From: Tubiluchus corallicola
Taxonomy: Eukaryota > Priapulida > Priapulimorpha > Priapulimorphida > Tubiluchidae
Length of the DNA stretch: 64,000 nt
NCBI GenBank assembly: GCA_030141605.1
Contig: JAQGDQ010002370.1
Coordinates: forward strand, 649,167 to 713,166
Direction: 5' to 3'
Position numbers and translations under genes: made by a program. Each line of letters opens with the position of its first letter. The stretch's first letter is position 1. Shown in pieces: positions 12,001-21,242 of this stretch. Under the pieces are notes generated by a model, which saw only the letters and a program-made list of their open reading frames with translations, did not search any database and was not told the origin of the DNA.

Positions 12001-14595
12001 TTAAGAGCATGAAATAATTAAATAAAGGGCCTGCCACTTCAATGACACAAACAATTTTTCGATTTGTTTTGCTCTTAAATTTGCTACGCCAAACCCATCA
12101 AACAATGAGGTTCCAAACAGGACTGTTTGACGTAATCACAACAACAGAAATCGTATTCAGGTATATCGATAATTGTATTTAAAGAGACGTTACCGTCCGT
12201 TACTATTAATTAAAAGCTGTCATTGATATTCGGTTGTCTGTGTTCTAAAATCTAAAATTATCCTCTGAGTCAAGGCTAATGTGGGACACTGCACTGTCAT
12301 AATTAATGATATATCTACATGTAGAATATATGCCCAGTATGTGTAATTTACCGAATTATATAATTACGGTAGCAAGTGACGGCCAAGTAGTAGTAGCACT
12401 TTCACGTCAGCACTCACACACGTACCAATATGATTTACTTAGATTATAGAATTTAGAATTTGTTGCTCTAGCCAACATACTGCAATAATACAACAAAAAA
12501 AGAAACATACGGTGTGTAACTGTGCACATGTGTGATATCATCACTACAGAAAGTACTGTTTCTCTAGTTACGAAACAGTAATTTTAGGTGTTTAAGAATT
12601 AGAGATTTAGGATGAATGCCTTAGGTACCAGTGAATGACCCTTATATAGAAAAATACTGAAACATGCAATTTTTGTGCACAGTGATCTTTTAATTGTTGC
12701 ATAAATATTCCCTTTTTTTGGTGAACCATTGTCTGTAGTCTTTTCTTGTACCTTGAAATTACCATGACAAAATCCTTAAGAAGCAACATTCTTTGACGCA
12801 GATGTGCAAAATCAAAAAAAAATTTACCTCACGATGCATGTTATTCCAGCACAAGCCAAAGTAATTAAAGTAAGGGCACAGTAAGACTGTTTGGTGACGA
12901 GTTCTTCTCGTTACGTCAAGATAGTGCGCAAATGGACTCTGACTTGCACAAACCAAAATTAGCAAACTAATCGAGAATTTCCAAGTAACACGTTTTGCTT
13001 TTTTTAAAAATAGTTGTGATATCAGTATATTATAAAAACAACAGATTGAACTACTAAATTGTAACTTAATAACAAAATGCTAAAGGACTAATAGATGCGG
13101 CTAAGAAATATAACAAATTATTATTATTGTGAGTCTTATTATTATTATTATTATCTGCAACACACAAATGCAGATTATAAAACAATACGTATACGCGGTT
13201 TTTATATCGAAAGAAAATTCATTTTAAGAATTTCCGCAACAATATTTCTATCTTGATTTCATCTATGGCAAATAATTGTAGCAGCTAGTGATAAATGTCT
13301 GATTGGCCGAATAGACAAATACAGTCTAATTTAACCCAGTTCAATTCAATACCTTACTAACAACGGTATCATATGTTACTTCGTCTTTGTCATTGTCATA
13401 ATCAACCTTGCTGATTTCGGAACCATATGTGCGTTGGCCTGGAATGTCGTAGTAATCATTATGATGAAAAACTCGCAAACTTTCTTCAGGGTTCCTTGCT
13501 TCTCCTAATTCTACGTCGCGGTAGTATTCCGAATTGTCTTGGTTTGGAATTCGAAGTGGACGAGCAATTTCTCGCATTACTAGTGTGGGATAACTCCATG
13601 TTAGCTGTATAAATAAATGAACGAGAGAAGCGTGGGTATACAATGACGTAGCTAAAAAGTCCGGGCAGCACTTTTCAGAGAGCGGCATTTTGATCAATTT
13701 CATTCAACTGAAAAAGGCGCTTGGTTGATGTAACACTGATGTCATTACAATATGTTCTATTTATCTAATAATGATTGTAAGTCAGTAAGTTCTTGGCTCG
13801 CCAACCTAGTTTGCGAGTTTTTGCATATCTCCGTCAGAAATATCTTCATTTCGTAGAATTATACTTGCGGATAATTTACGAAAACTAATCTCAATTTTAT
13901 CTTTAAAATATTTTGACAACAATAAACTTTCATTTGCTCAACTGCTAAGATGTCTAAAACTCTTAGGTAAACACAGCGATGTCTTGGAAGTCGCACCAAA
14001 GTAGTCTTCAATAACAGTCTTTGCTGAGTTACCATGTGAAGAAGCCATTGCTTGTCGTAACTTTTAGTTTTGAAATGTACGGGGATTTCTTCCTAAACCA
14101 ATTTTTTGATTTTTTTTGGTAATTCTTTATTATTTTATCTCTATAAATTATCGCATATGCGAGGCAATACTACTAAACATTACAAATCTAAATTTTTTTG
14201 CATAAACATTTTCACTTGTGTCAAATTTTAAGTGCCACCCGGGGACGATAAGATCTAGCTACGCTATTGTGTAGGCATAGAAGCATATCAACCTTACGTA
14301 ACATTAAAACTAACGCAACAACTGAAAATAGCAAAGTTACACTGTTTTCTCTTCATACTGGCTGTGAAAATTCTAATAATAATAGAAAAATATAATAAAT
14401 AGCAAACAGTAGAACATATCAATTTTATTTTAAATTATAAACATAAAATCCTTGCATTTTACAATGCATGTCTTGTAGCAAAGTAATTCGCTTATCAGAC
14501 GAATCCTTAGATTTTATTTGCAAAATATAAATTTAGGTAGGAATACTTACTTTCAGTAGCAGAAACAAAAGCGCAGCAGCTGCTGTCCTCATCAT
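8904..14595 (-). CDS. Gene C: six-exon gene, 673-aa secreted acidic protein, enlarged paralog of A and B
   Basis: Minus-strand exons are 14595-14551, 13604-13353, 11946-11807, 11401-11253, 10822-9529 and 9045-8904 (2022 nt, 674 codons with stop). All junctions are GT..AG, the phases run 0, 0, 2, 1, 2, and every split codon closes. Residues 1-15 are a signal peptide (M-M-R-T-A-A-A-A-L-L-F-L-L-L-K). Residues 16-195 align in blocks with gene B: an M-R-E-I-A-R-P-L region, D-Y-Y-D-I-P, then Y-S-Y-T-V-P-K-E-Y-D and L-P-D-R-A-L-F-I-D-R-G, which match Y-R-Y-R-P-G-F-D and L-P-G-R-L-F-F-T-N-R-G. Residues 196-626, from one exon, are absent in gene B: very acidic, Ser/Asn-rich and without clear domains. 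Function unknown; likely an extracellular, disordered protein. The exon chain is well supported by phase, but only a transcript could prove it. Confidence 0.85.
9529..10822 (-). CDS. Gene C exon 5: long acidic exon unique to this paralog
   Basis: Acceptor TTATTGCAG, donor GTAAGACA, phase 1 in and phase 2 out. About 430 codons stay open, rich in Asp, Glu, Ser and Asn. A short aromatic-x-x-(I/V/Q)-P motif recurs at about residues 283, 294, 321, 332, 367, 390 and 404 of the full protein (YKFIP, FSFIP, FFIP, FEYIQP, FLVQP, FEIIP, FEVIP). A later part holds a hydrophobic A-V-Y-V-V-M-V-P-M stretch. Confidence 0.88.
10892..11007 (+). repeat. Imperfect CCTTA pentanucleotide repeat in gene C intron 4
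   Basis: About 115 bases of TTACC/CTTAC units with scattered substitutions; some units are CCTTG. Confidence 0.85.
11253..11401 (-). CDS. Gene C exon 4, homologous to the last exon of genes A and B
   Basis: Acceptor TTTGCAG, split codon AA|C (Asn), then Y-F-S-H-L-E. It aligns with S-Y-R-R-N-L-G of gene B and N-Y-R-R-Q-L-S of gene A. Ends in phase 1 after I-D-R-G at donor GTGGAT. Confidence 0.85.
11807..11946 (-). CDS. Gene C exon 3
   Basis: Acceptor CTTATCCAG, donor GTAAGTGG, phase 0 in and phase 2 out. It encodes a charged stretch starting F-R-S-D-E-Q-D-G-D. Together with exon 2 it equals exon 2 of gene B. Confidence 0.85.
13118..13154 (+). repeat. (ATT)n microsatellite in gene C intron 2
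   Basis: Two short runs of ATT split by GTGAGTC. Confidence 0.8.
13353..13604 (-). CDS. Gene C exon 2
   Basis: Acceptor TTTATACAG, donor GTATTG, phase 0 at both ends (84 codons). Carries N-D-Y-Y-D-I-P-G-Q-R, the counterpart of the gene B Y-Y-D-I-P block, and an acidic end. Confidence 0.87.
14551..14595 (-). CDS. Gene C exon 1 (signal peptide)
   Basis: Starts at the first of two adjacent ATGs and ends in phase 0 at a perfect GTAAGT donor. It encodes 15 residues with a run of Ala then Leu. Same layout as gene B exon 1. Confidence 0.85.
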
Positions 14596-14695
14596 TCTAC
14601 AGTTATCACGATTTACCCTGACTTGCTATTTTTCTGTTTTCCGCTCCAGTCCTATAACCCAGCAACTTGTGCACCACAACCTTGGGACCTTCATG

Positions 14696-14701
14696 TTTAT
14701 A
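14696..14701 (-). promoter_or_regulatory. Probable TATA box of gene C
   Basis: TATAAA within GGATATAAACATG on the minus strand, about 100 bases before the start codon. Spacing fits a short 5' UTR. Confidence 0.45.
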
Positions 14702-15488
14702 TCCACCTGTCTTCTAACAACGATTTACTTTGTTCTAGCGAGTAGGTAATAGCAATATTTAAACAGAAGTTAAAGGTCCTGGAGGTTGGATTGCCTCGTC
14801 ACGCGAGAGGCGATTTAATTCGACGATTTCTGATGATATAGCCATTTCGAAATCTGTTACGAACACAGGAAAACCGTGAGGAGACGATTTCAGCTCAGAA
14901 ACCTGATGCGTTTAAGCTCGTAAGATAGGCTTAACATTTTAGTTTCGGTTTAACCCATCACGACTGAATTCTCAACTACTGACAAACATTCGTTTTTTTA
15001 AATTTTACACTGGCTTTAAAGAAACCATTAAAATATTATGTATTTTTGTGTGGCTATGCCACATAAATTGAATTAATTTTCCACTATGTTATAACAACAT
15101 TTAAAACAGCGAAAATATCGCGTTTTAACACTAACAGATAGACGCTTAAATTTGCAACCCTTTTACTTTTGCTGGAAACTAATATAAGCTAATTATTCCA
15201 CGCACAATTAAACGAAATATTTGCTAACTTTTCAAGTCAGCTTTTAAACATTTCCGGTTAAAAGTTTTCAATTTTTAAATTCGGTAACCAAATTTTGGGA
15301 ACTTATACACATAGTACAAGAAGGAAAACAGATTTTTATGGGAAAGCTGATAACACTGCGTAAGTGGATAAAAATCAAAGGTCGGTTATGCTTCAAAATC
15401 TATAAAGGGCTGTGGTAACAAAATTTTCATAACTTGATTACTAAACCAGAAAGGGGACAGATTTGAATGGCGTAGTTGGTGACCATGC
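14702..15488. other. Intergenic upstream of gene C
   Basis: No gene or clear repeat seen. The rightmost part may hold the unrecognisable start of the LINE below. Confidence 0.45.
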
Positions 15489-16432
15489 TTGAGTAGCAAT
15501 ACGTCGATCACTCGCTTTTATCAGGAGAAAAGATTTTCCCCTCGAGATTTCGTTTACGATAACGATTCCAATATTTTTGCACTTATTCATATAGCTGGCA
15601 AGTTAATGGACATATTAGTGTGCAACGCGTATCTTCCATATGAATGTCACTATTATGCGACCCAGTACAATAAAATTTTGGTGCAGAACTGATGGAAGCT
15701 TGCTCTGTAGGTAATGACGTTTTATGTGATGTAGTGGCAACCCCAGTGGCCTTTATGATTGCAAAAGATTAAGCGATTTTTATCTCTCTATAGTTCATAT
15801 GCCTCTTGATGTTATTTTTTGCAATAATGTTTATTACTGTTGGTGATCATACATCCGTTGCTCTAAATAGGCTCTCCGATGACATTGTTTGCGCTTTAAA
15901 AACTGCACCCGAAAAAGCAATTCCTCATTGTCAAATGTGTTCTCATCTAAAGCAATTAGTAGACTTCGTGCTGATAAACATCGTCTTTTAATGGACATAT
16001 TTTATTTATGGGTGCACATAAACTGCGTAACAGGAAACCCAGGCAAGGACCAATAGCCTATCAAAGGTCTAGTTTTAAACAAGTTTTACCGTAATGTCGT
16101 TACCTGAGCAAGAAAGTATCAAAGCAAACAAGTTGGAGAAATGTGAAAAAACAGTTTAATGCGAAAGTTTTGCTGTAAACGAAAATAGACAAAGCAGTTG
16201 GAAAACAAGTGTCGTGACCATTATAAATTGCTCTTAAATAGTATAGATTCTCATGAACGTGCAATACTGGACAATAGCAAATAGATTCTAAATGAGCAAA
16301 TGGTCTCTGTCTCACCACATATCAGCAGATCTTGGTAGTCTGTCAGCTGAACACTATATTTTTGCCTTCAAAAAAATTTCAGTGCTTCCCAATTTGCTAA
16401 TTTTAGCTTACATTACGCACTCATTTCACTGA
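15489..16432 (+). mobile_element. Decayed LINE, left half (endonuclease side), split by a hAT-like insertion
   Basis: A 67-codon ORF at 15489 includes I-L-V-C-N-A-Y-L-P-Y-E-C, the typical 'N.YLPYEC' segment of LINE apurinic-type endonucleases. Farther right, around 16310-16370, comes a reading like S-A-D-L-G-S-L-S-A-E-H-Y-I-F-A, which resembles the stretch before the reverse transcriptase core. Frameshifts and stops are frequent. The right half resumes at 20864. Confidence 0.6.
16425..16432 (+). repeat. Left 8-bp target-site duplication of the hAT-like element
   Basis: TTCACTGA directly before the left terminal repeat; the right copy is CTCACTGA at 20864-20871 (7 of 8 identical). Confidence 0.65.
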
Positions 16433-17300
16433 CAAGGCTGGCAGTACGGTACGGTACGGTACAAAAAAATTCTTAAAAGTACGGTACGAAATTATGGTAT
16501 TTTTCCGAACCTTTATCGTAGCTTTTCCGTAGCATTTTTCTCAGTTTCTTATAACGTTTGTGACGACTTGTTTCGCCTCTTTGGTGCGGACTTGTTCTCT
16601 CCTGGTTAACGCACCTTGACACAGAACAGACGCAAACAAAACGGCTAGATTGGTTCGCTTTGGATGAAAAAGCAGCAAGTTGTTTTTTCCCGTAAATTAC
16701 CTTACCTTTATTATTGTACTTATAGAAACTGGGTATGTTACTTACCAAATTTGACCATGTTAATGTAACACCGCTGATCTACGGCTGTGTACCTAGAGCC
16801 AAGAAAAGAAATTAAAGTCATACCGACGTTACGTACGTTAAATTGTGCAGCCTGCATGGTATAGTTACAAATGTTTTAGGCAAGACACTAAATGTTGATT
16901 ATCATTAAAAATTTGCCACTAGTGAGCAATTAATGAAAGGCAGTCGTTAAAAACTAGTAAATGAACGTAACTCGCCCGTTACACAAAATTATTTATTAAG
17001 AAAAAGTAATTCAAAATAATTTTATAACTCCATGGATGATTTTGTGCAAGTTTTGTACTTAAAATACATGTAAATAGTATGGAAGTTCAAACAGCAATTC
17101 TGTTTTTATAGTGCGCATAATTTCATAACAATAATTGAAAAACATATAGTTTACACAATTAACTTTTATGTCATTCTTTATCTTTTTATAGTGGATCCTA
17201 CACGCACTTGGTACGAAATTTGATGGGAATTACGGTATGATATTTTATCGTACTAGTACGGTACGATTCAATTTTGTAAGTATGGCACAGAATTGTGATA

Positions 17301-17955
17301 CATCATCATCATCTCTGGAGTCACACGTCGTTTGACATGACCCTCCCGCTCACTTTACTCCATACTACCCTGTCACCTGCAACCTTCCATGTCTCTGTAT
17401 TTTGATTGATATCTAATGGGGTGCTGATAAGATCTTTTTGGATGAAATTGATATAAGTCAGCAGCTGTCCTCCTTGCGGGTTTCTTTTCTTTCTGCAGTG
17501 CTTCTTTGAAAGATAACTTTAATGGACTGTCATCTGGTAGTCGTATAACAAGTCATATCCATCTTAATCTTCTCCTTTTTACTTTAATTGTCCATTCCTC
17601 TGCCTTGACTTTATTGTACAGATCCTGATTTGATATTTTGTCTGGCCATTTTATTCCTAGAATGTTTCTGTAGTTTCTTCTTTGAAATGCATTAATTTCT
17701 GATTCGTGTTGTGAGTTATAGATAAACACAGTTTCCACAAGTGCAGCAAAGATTCTTAAATTTGTATCTAAACTGATCCTCTTACTTTCAATTTTTTTTG
17801 TTAATTTGGAATATGCAGCTAGTGCTAGGGTTTTTTATTTGTTGCTAGAAGACTGCCTAAGTATATACATTTCCTCCAAGCATCATCTCCATTCCTTTTT
17901 ATGTGATACTCTTCTGTTTTATCTTTATTTAGTATGAGATCCATTTCTTTTATGG
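17301..17955 (-). mobile_element. 5'-truncated non-LTR retrotransposon, C-terminal end of reverse transcriptase
   Basis: Minus-strand readings in order: L-N-K-D-K-T-E-E-Y-H-I-K-R-N-G-D, W-R-K-C-I-Y-L-G-S-L-L, then I-N-A-F-Q-R-R-N-Y-R-N-I-L-G-I-K-W-P-D-K, R-R-L-R-W-I, L-P-D-D-S-P-L-K, and W-K-V-A-G-D-R-V-V-W. These are successive hallmarks of the C-terminal end of one widespread LINE group. Frameshifts separate them. It ends in a short ATG-repeat tail (CATCATCATC at 17301), as such elements often do. Confidence 0.8.
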
Positions 17956-17958
17956 TGT

Positions 17959-17971
17959 TACGGTGTTTTTA
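17959..17971 (+). repeat. Left 13-bp direct repeat flanking the EN-RNase H element
   Basis: TACGGTGTTTTTA, identical to 20800-20812; read as a target-site duplication. Confidence 0.8.
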
Positions 17972-17978
17972 GCTGACG

Positions 17979-18326
17979 TTGGTGGACCGATGTAATTCGG
18001 AACTCCAACGGAAGCACATGGAGGTCCGCGGTGGGTCAAAAGGGGTCGGCGGAATGCTACACGTAGTAGCGGTCTGGGAACCGTCCCTGTCAGGTCTGGA
18101 ACGACTGGAGTTTGCTCCGTACGCCGGATGCAAACGAGTCACGTTCCAGTCCAAAAAGAAAAACCAAGGGAAAGCCAAGGAACCGGAAACACCTGTTCAA
18201 ACGGTGGATAAGGGTCCAGAAGTGAGTACCGAGGGTGGAAAAACCCCCGACGTTGCCACTGGAACAAAGGAGCTGCCGTCTGTCGAGCAATCGCAGATGA
18301 AGGCACCCGAGTCCAGTATGGAAACG
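17979..18326 (+). CDS. Leader ORF of the EN-RNase H element (possible ORF1 remnant)
   Basis: 116 codons from an ATG seven bases inside the element. It has a Gly/Arg-rich start and a Lys/Glu/Pro/Thr-rich end, with no recognisable gag or zinc-knuckle motif. It ends 15 bases before the endonuclease ORF. It may be a truncated ORF1 or an open leader. Confidence 0.4.
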
Positions 18327-18341
18327 TAAATACAGAAAAGT

Positions 18342-19658
18342 ATGGGAACAGGGGCTAAAGTAAAATCCCGGCCGCAGACAGTCTTCGGTGGAAATACCCA
18401 CGGTAGATTGAATGTTATTTCCGGGGACAATTTGGATAAAATAGGTGAGAAGCCAGCACAAAGTGTCTCTGGTATTGAGTGCTGGCAAATCAATCTTCAC
18501 AAAAGCAAAGCTGCGAGTTACAACTTGCAGGATGTTGTAAAACACATACGTACCGGGTTAGTCTTTGTACAGGAACCCTGGACGCACGGTGGGGAAGTTA
18601 GGGGTAAACTCCGAGGATGGGATCTGTTCCAGGGAAACCGGAATGGAGAAAGGCCTCGGGCGTGCATTTATGCCACTCCTAACCTAAAATGCTTTTTACT
18701 TCCAGTGTTCTCGAATACAGACATTGTGGTGGTTAAAGCAAAAAATGTGTGCCGGGATGGAGATGAGTTCATTTTCGCCTCGGCATACATGGTGCATGAT
18801 CAACCGGCTCCCCCTATGTTACTCAGGGAACTGATATCATTCGGGGACGGCGATAAAACTCCAATTATTGTGGGGACTGATGCTAATGCGCATCATACGT
18901 TATGGGGTTCCACCGATGTCAACGACAGGGGTGAGGAACTCTTGGAGTATTGTGCAAGCGCTAATCTTGAGTTCTGTAATGTTGGCCGTAAACCAACGTT
19001 CCGAACAAAAGCAAGAGAAGAGGTGCTAGACCTGACACTGAGGAATCTGCATGCAGGGGACATAGTATGCGATTGGTATGTCAGTGACGTGCCATCGCTG
19101 TCGGACCACATGTATATAAGATTCCTAGTGAAAAGCAGTATTTCAAAAGAAAACCCACTCATCAGGAACATCCGCCGTACTTGCTGGGAAAAGTATGCGG
19201 AAGAACTTGAGCATAAACTTCCAGAACTGAACCGGGAATACAAGGTGTCCTCCAATGAGGATATTGAGGATTTGGCTGATGAAGTTCAGGCTGCTGTTAT
19301 TCATTCTTATGAAACTGCTTGCCCATTACGTAGGCAGAGGAAGAAGGATGGGAACAAATGGTGGAATCCGGAGCTAAGCCGTCTCCGCAAGGAGGCGCGC
19401 AGGGCTTGCAGGAGAGCCACTAAGACTAAAAATCAACGAGACTGGGAAACAAGAAAGCTAACCCAGTCTATATTCAAAAACGCCGTCCGGAAGGCGAAAC
19501 GCCAATCCTGGCGGAGTTTCACGGAAAAGATGGAAGATCAGGCACCAACTGCTAGGTTGGTAAAGGTCCTCCGCCGAAATAAAGCAGCGCAGTTAAGCTG
19601 TGTGTATAAAGAAGACGGTAAATTAACGGACAGCGAAGACCGTGGGAACTTTTGGTAA
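18342..19658 (+). CDS. LINE endonuclease (apurinic/exonuclease-endonuclease-phosphatase fold)
   Basis: 438 codons. The endonuclease that nicks target DNA for reverse transcription is visible from about residue 47 to 262. Likely catalytic and binding residues all seem present: N51 (W-Q-I-N-L-H), E78 (V-Q-E-P-W), D180 and N182 (G-T-D-A-N-A-H), D230 (L-D-L-T-L) and S254-D255-H256. After it comes a basic, tryptophan-containing linker (W-W-N-P-E-L, then many Arg/Lys) as usual between EN and RT. The frame stops at G-N-F-W, where RT would begin. The open frame and intact catalytic set suggest a fairly young copy. No host role is implied. Confidence 0.85.
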   Translation: MGTGAKVKSRPQTVFGGNTHGRLNVISGDNLDKIGEKPAQSVSGIECWQINLHKSKAASYNLQDVVKHIRTGLVFVQEPWTHGGEVRGKLRGWDLFQGNRNGERPRACIYATPNLKCFLLPVFSNTDIVVVKAKNVCRDGDEFIFASAYMVHDQPAPPMLLRELISFGDGDKTPIIVGTDANAHHTLWGSTDVNDRGEELLEYCASANLEFCNVGRKPTFRTKAREEVLDLTLRNLHAGDIVCDWYVSDVPSLSDHMYIRFLVKSSISKENPLIRNIRRTCWEKYAEELEHKLPELNREYKVSSNEDIEDLADEVQAAVIHSYETACPLRRQRKKDGNKWWNPELSRLRKEARRACRRATKTKNQRDWETRKLTQSIFKNAVRKAKRQSWRSFTEKMEDQAPTARLVKVLRRNKAAQLSCVYKEDGKLTDSEDRGNFW

Positions 19659-20688
19659 GTCTAAAAGTCATATCGATGTGTGCAATAGCTATAGGCGCGA
19701 CCTCCAACTGTTGCATATGCCGGGTGATTTAAGAAAAAGAACACGCGTGTTCGAAAAAAATTTCGAATGCCAGATTCAGGAAAGAGAAATCGCTATCAAA
19801 TCGGAAGGCGAAATGGATAGGAACTGTGTCAGGTGTTATACCGATGGTTCCAAACTGGGCGGAAGGATCGGTGCAGGTATACGTATCGAGTATCCGACTG
19901 AGTCCAGAGTATTGGAGGAGTTCTTCTATCTTGGGAAATTGAGTACTGTTTTCCAGGCAGAAGTTTTCGCCATCTCACAAGCGGCGGAGATAATGTCTTC
20001 GGAAGGACTCCAGAATCAATCAATAGTCATCCTGTCAGACAGCCAGGCGGCTATTAAAGCTACTGAAAACAATACAGTAAAATCTATCTCGGTTTTACGT
20101 TGTGTTGAAAACTTGAACATACTTGGAAAAAGAAACCGAGTCTTGGTTACATGGATTCCTGGACACGAAGGAGTACATGGTAACTAAGAGGCGGACAAAC
20201 TTGCTAAAAAGGGATCTGAGCTCTCTCCGGAGGGACCAGAACCCTATCTGCCCGTCCCTTACGCTAGCTGTGTCTACGCGATTAAGGGATGGAGTCTAAA
20301 ACGATGGGAAACGTCGTGGAATAATCGTGAGGACTGCAAGAGAACGAAGGAACATGTGGGCTGGGCCTCGGCCCGAGTCTGCAATAGGCTCCTGAATCTC
20401 AGTAGAACTCAACTCGACATGGTTATACAGGTCCTAACCGGACACTGTAATCTCCAAAAACATAAAAAAACCACTTGTCGAGCACAATCCGCGATTTGCC
20501 CGAAATGTGGTCAGGAAGACGAAACACCGGACCATCACGTGGGACGATGCACCGCCTACCAGGGTGCTCGTATCAAATGTCTGGGAAATAAAAATACAAC
20601 ACTTAGAGCAGTTGTAGAGAACTTAAACCTGAAAAAACTAGCGGCGTATCTGAAGCAAGCTGGAAGGCTTGCCGAGTACGACCAATAG
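19642..20688 (+). pseudogene. LINE RNase H domain with C-terminal zinc knuckle, one nonsense codon
   Basis: The frame is +1 to the endonuclease and overlaps it by 17 nt. The RNase H core shows D68 (C-Y-T-D-G-S-K), E107 (F-Q-A-E-V-F-A-I), D133 (L-S-D-S-Q-A-A) and H175 (G-H-E-G-V-H-G-N). A TAA at 20185-20187 replaces the residue before E-A-D-K-L-A-K-K, which carries the fourth catalytic Asp. After this single stop the same frame runs to TAG at 20686-20688 and includes C-P-K-C-G-Q-E-D-E-T-P-D-H-H-V-G-R-C, a typical LINE C-terminal zinc knuckle. One substitution is thus the only break seen in this half. Confidence 0.85.
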
Positions 20689-20799
20689 ACGTATAGCAGT
20701 GAATAATTGCAATGGGCCTGTCGAAGGCCTCAGCAAAGTGTCGGAGGGTGGGATTTTTCCATCCTATACAATCTCCCCGACACCACTGCCCCCCTAATC

Positions 20800-20812
20800 T
20801 ACGGTGTTTTTA
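20800..20812 (+). repeat. Right 13-bp direct repeat flanking the EN-RNase H element
   Basis: TACGGTGTTTTTA, exact copy of 17959-17971. Confidence 0.8.
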
Positions 20813-20863
20813 AAGGTACGAAATATGGTATTTTTTTCGTACCGTACCGTACTACCAGCCTTG

Positions 20864-21085
20864 CTCACTGACAGCATTCTTGTGCCACTCGTAAAAGACA
20901 AAAACGGCAAGCTAACAGATGTGAACAACTGCCACCCTGTCAAGTATCTCAAGCAAACTCTTGGAATCCCTTCTGTTGTGCCGTTACTATGGTAAACTTG
21001 CTACTATAGATGCCTATTCAGTTACAAAAAAAACACGACACGGACATGTGCATCTATATGCTTAAAAGAACGGGAAATGGCTGCA
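20864..21085 (+). mobile_element. Decayed LINE, right half (reverse transcriptase side)
   Basis: Reads S-I-L-V-P-L-V-K-D-K-N-G-K-L-T-D-V-N-N and then, after breaks, K-K-H-D-T-D-M-C-I-Y-M-L-K. These are the usual LINE blocks 'VLVPLVKDKNG...NYRP' and 'KHGTDMCIYALKE'. Removing 16433-20863 with one copy of the 8-bp duplication joins the two LINE halves. Confidence 0.7.
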
Positions 21086-21164
21086 GAAAAGGAATAACGC
21101 TTACGTAGGCTGCATAAACGTGTGCATTGAAAACAATATAAACCGATTTTACCTATTCCGCATG

Positions 21165-21242
21165 TGGAAGACGCATCCGCATCTGCATGCTAGTTAATCG
21201 ACTTTATGTAGCACGCGAATGCGGATGCGTTTTCCATATCGT
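21165..21242. repeat. Imperfect inverted repeat (hairpin) of GCATCCGCAT arms
   Basis: TGGAAGACGCATCCGCAT on the left pairs with ATGCGGATGCGTTTTCCA on the right, around a spacer of about 35 bases. Could be the core of a short palindromic transposon. Confidence 0.6.

Larger units (their letters stand above)
17972..20799 (+). mobile_element. Non-LTR retroelement with endonuclease and RNase H but no reverse transcriptase
   Basis: The 2828-bp unit lies between two perfect 13-bp repeats. It is more GC-rich than its surroundings. It encodes a short basic/Pro-rich leader ORF (17979-18326), an endonuclease ORF (18342-19658) and an RNase H plus zinc-knuckle region (19642-20688). The region where the roughly 300-residue reverse transcriptase should lie is missing: the endonuclease reading ends at E-D-G-K-L-T-D-S, the segment normally just before the RT, and RNase H follows at once. 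The 3' end has no poly(A). Domain order and RNase H suggest the I/Jockey/R1 side of the LINE tree. Confidence 0.8.
16433..20863. mobile_element. hAT-like non-autonomous DNA transposon carrying nested retroelements
   Basis: The left end starts CAAGGCTGGCAGTACGGTAC at 16433. The right end, read on the minus strand from 20863, starts CAAGGCTGGTAGTACGGTAC. The CAAGG start fits the hAT end pattern (YARNG), and the flanking duplication is 8 bp, the hAT size. Both ends are rich in GGTAC/GTACGG repeats, with further copies near 17205-17275. No transposase was found. About 660 bp of a minus-strand LINE tail and a 2.8-kb retroelement with its duplication sit inside, so the element itself was near 0.9-1 kb. 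Confidence 0.65.

Noticed and set aside
16473-16748. 91-aa minus-strand ORF in the hAT-like element
   Set aside because: No hAT transposase or BED-finger pattern; likely chance.
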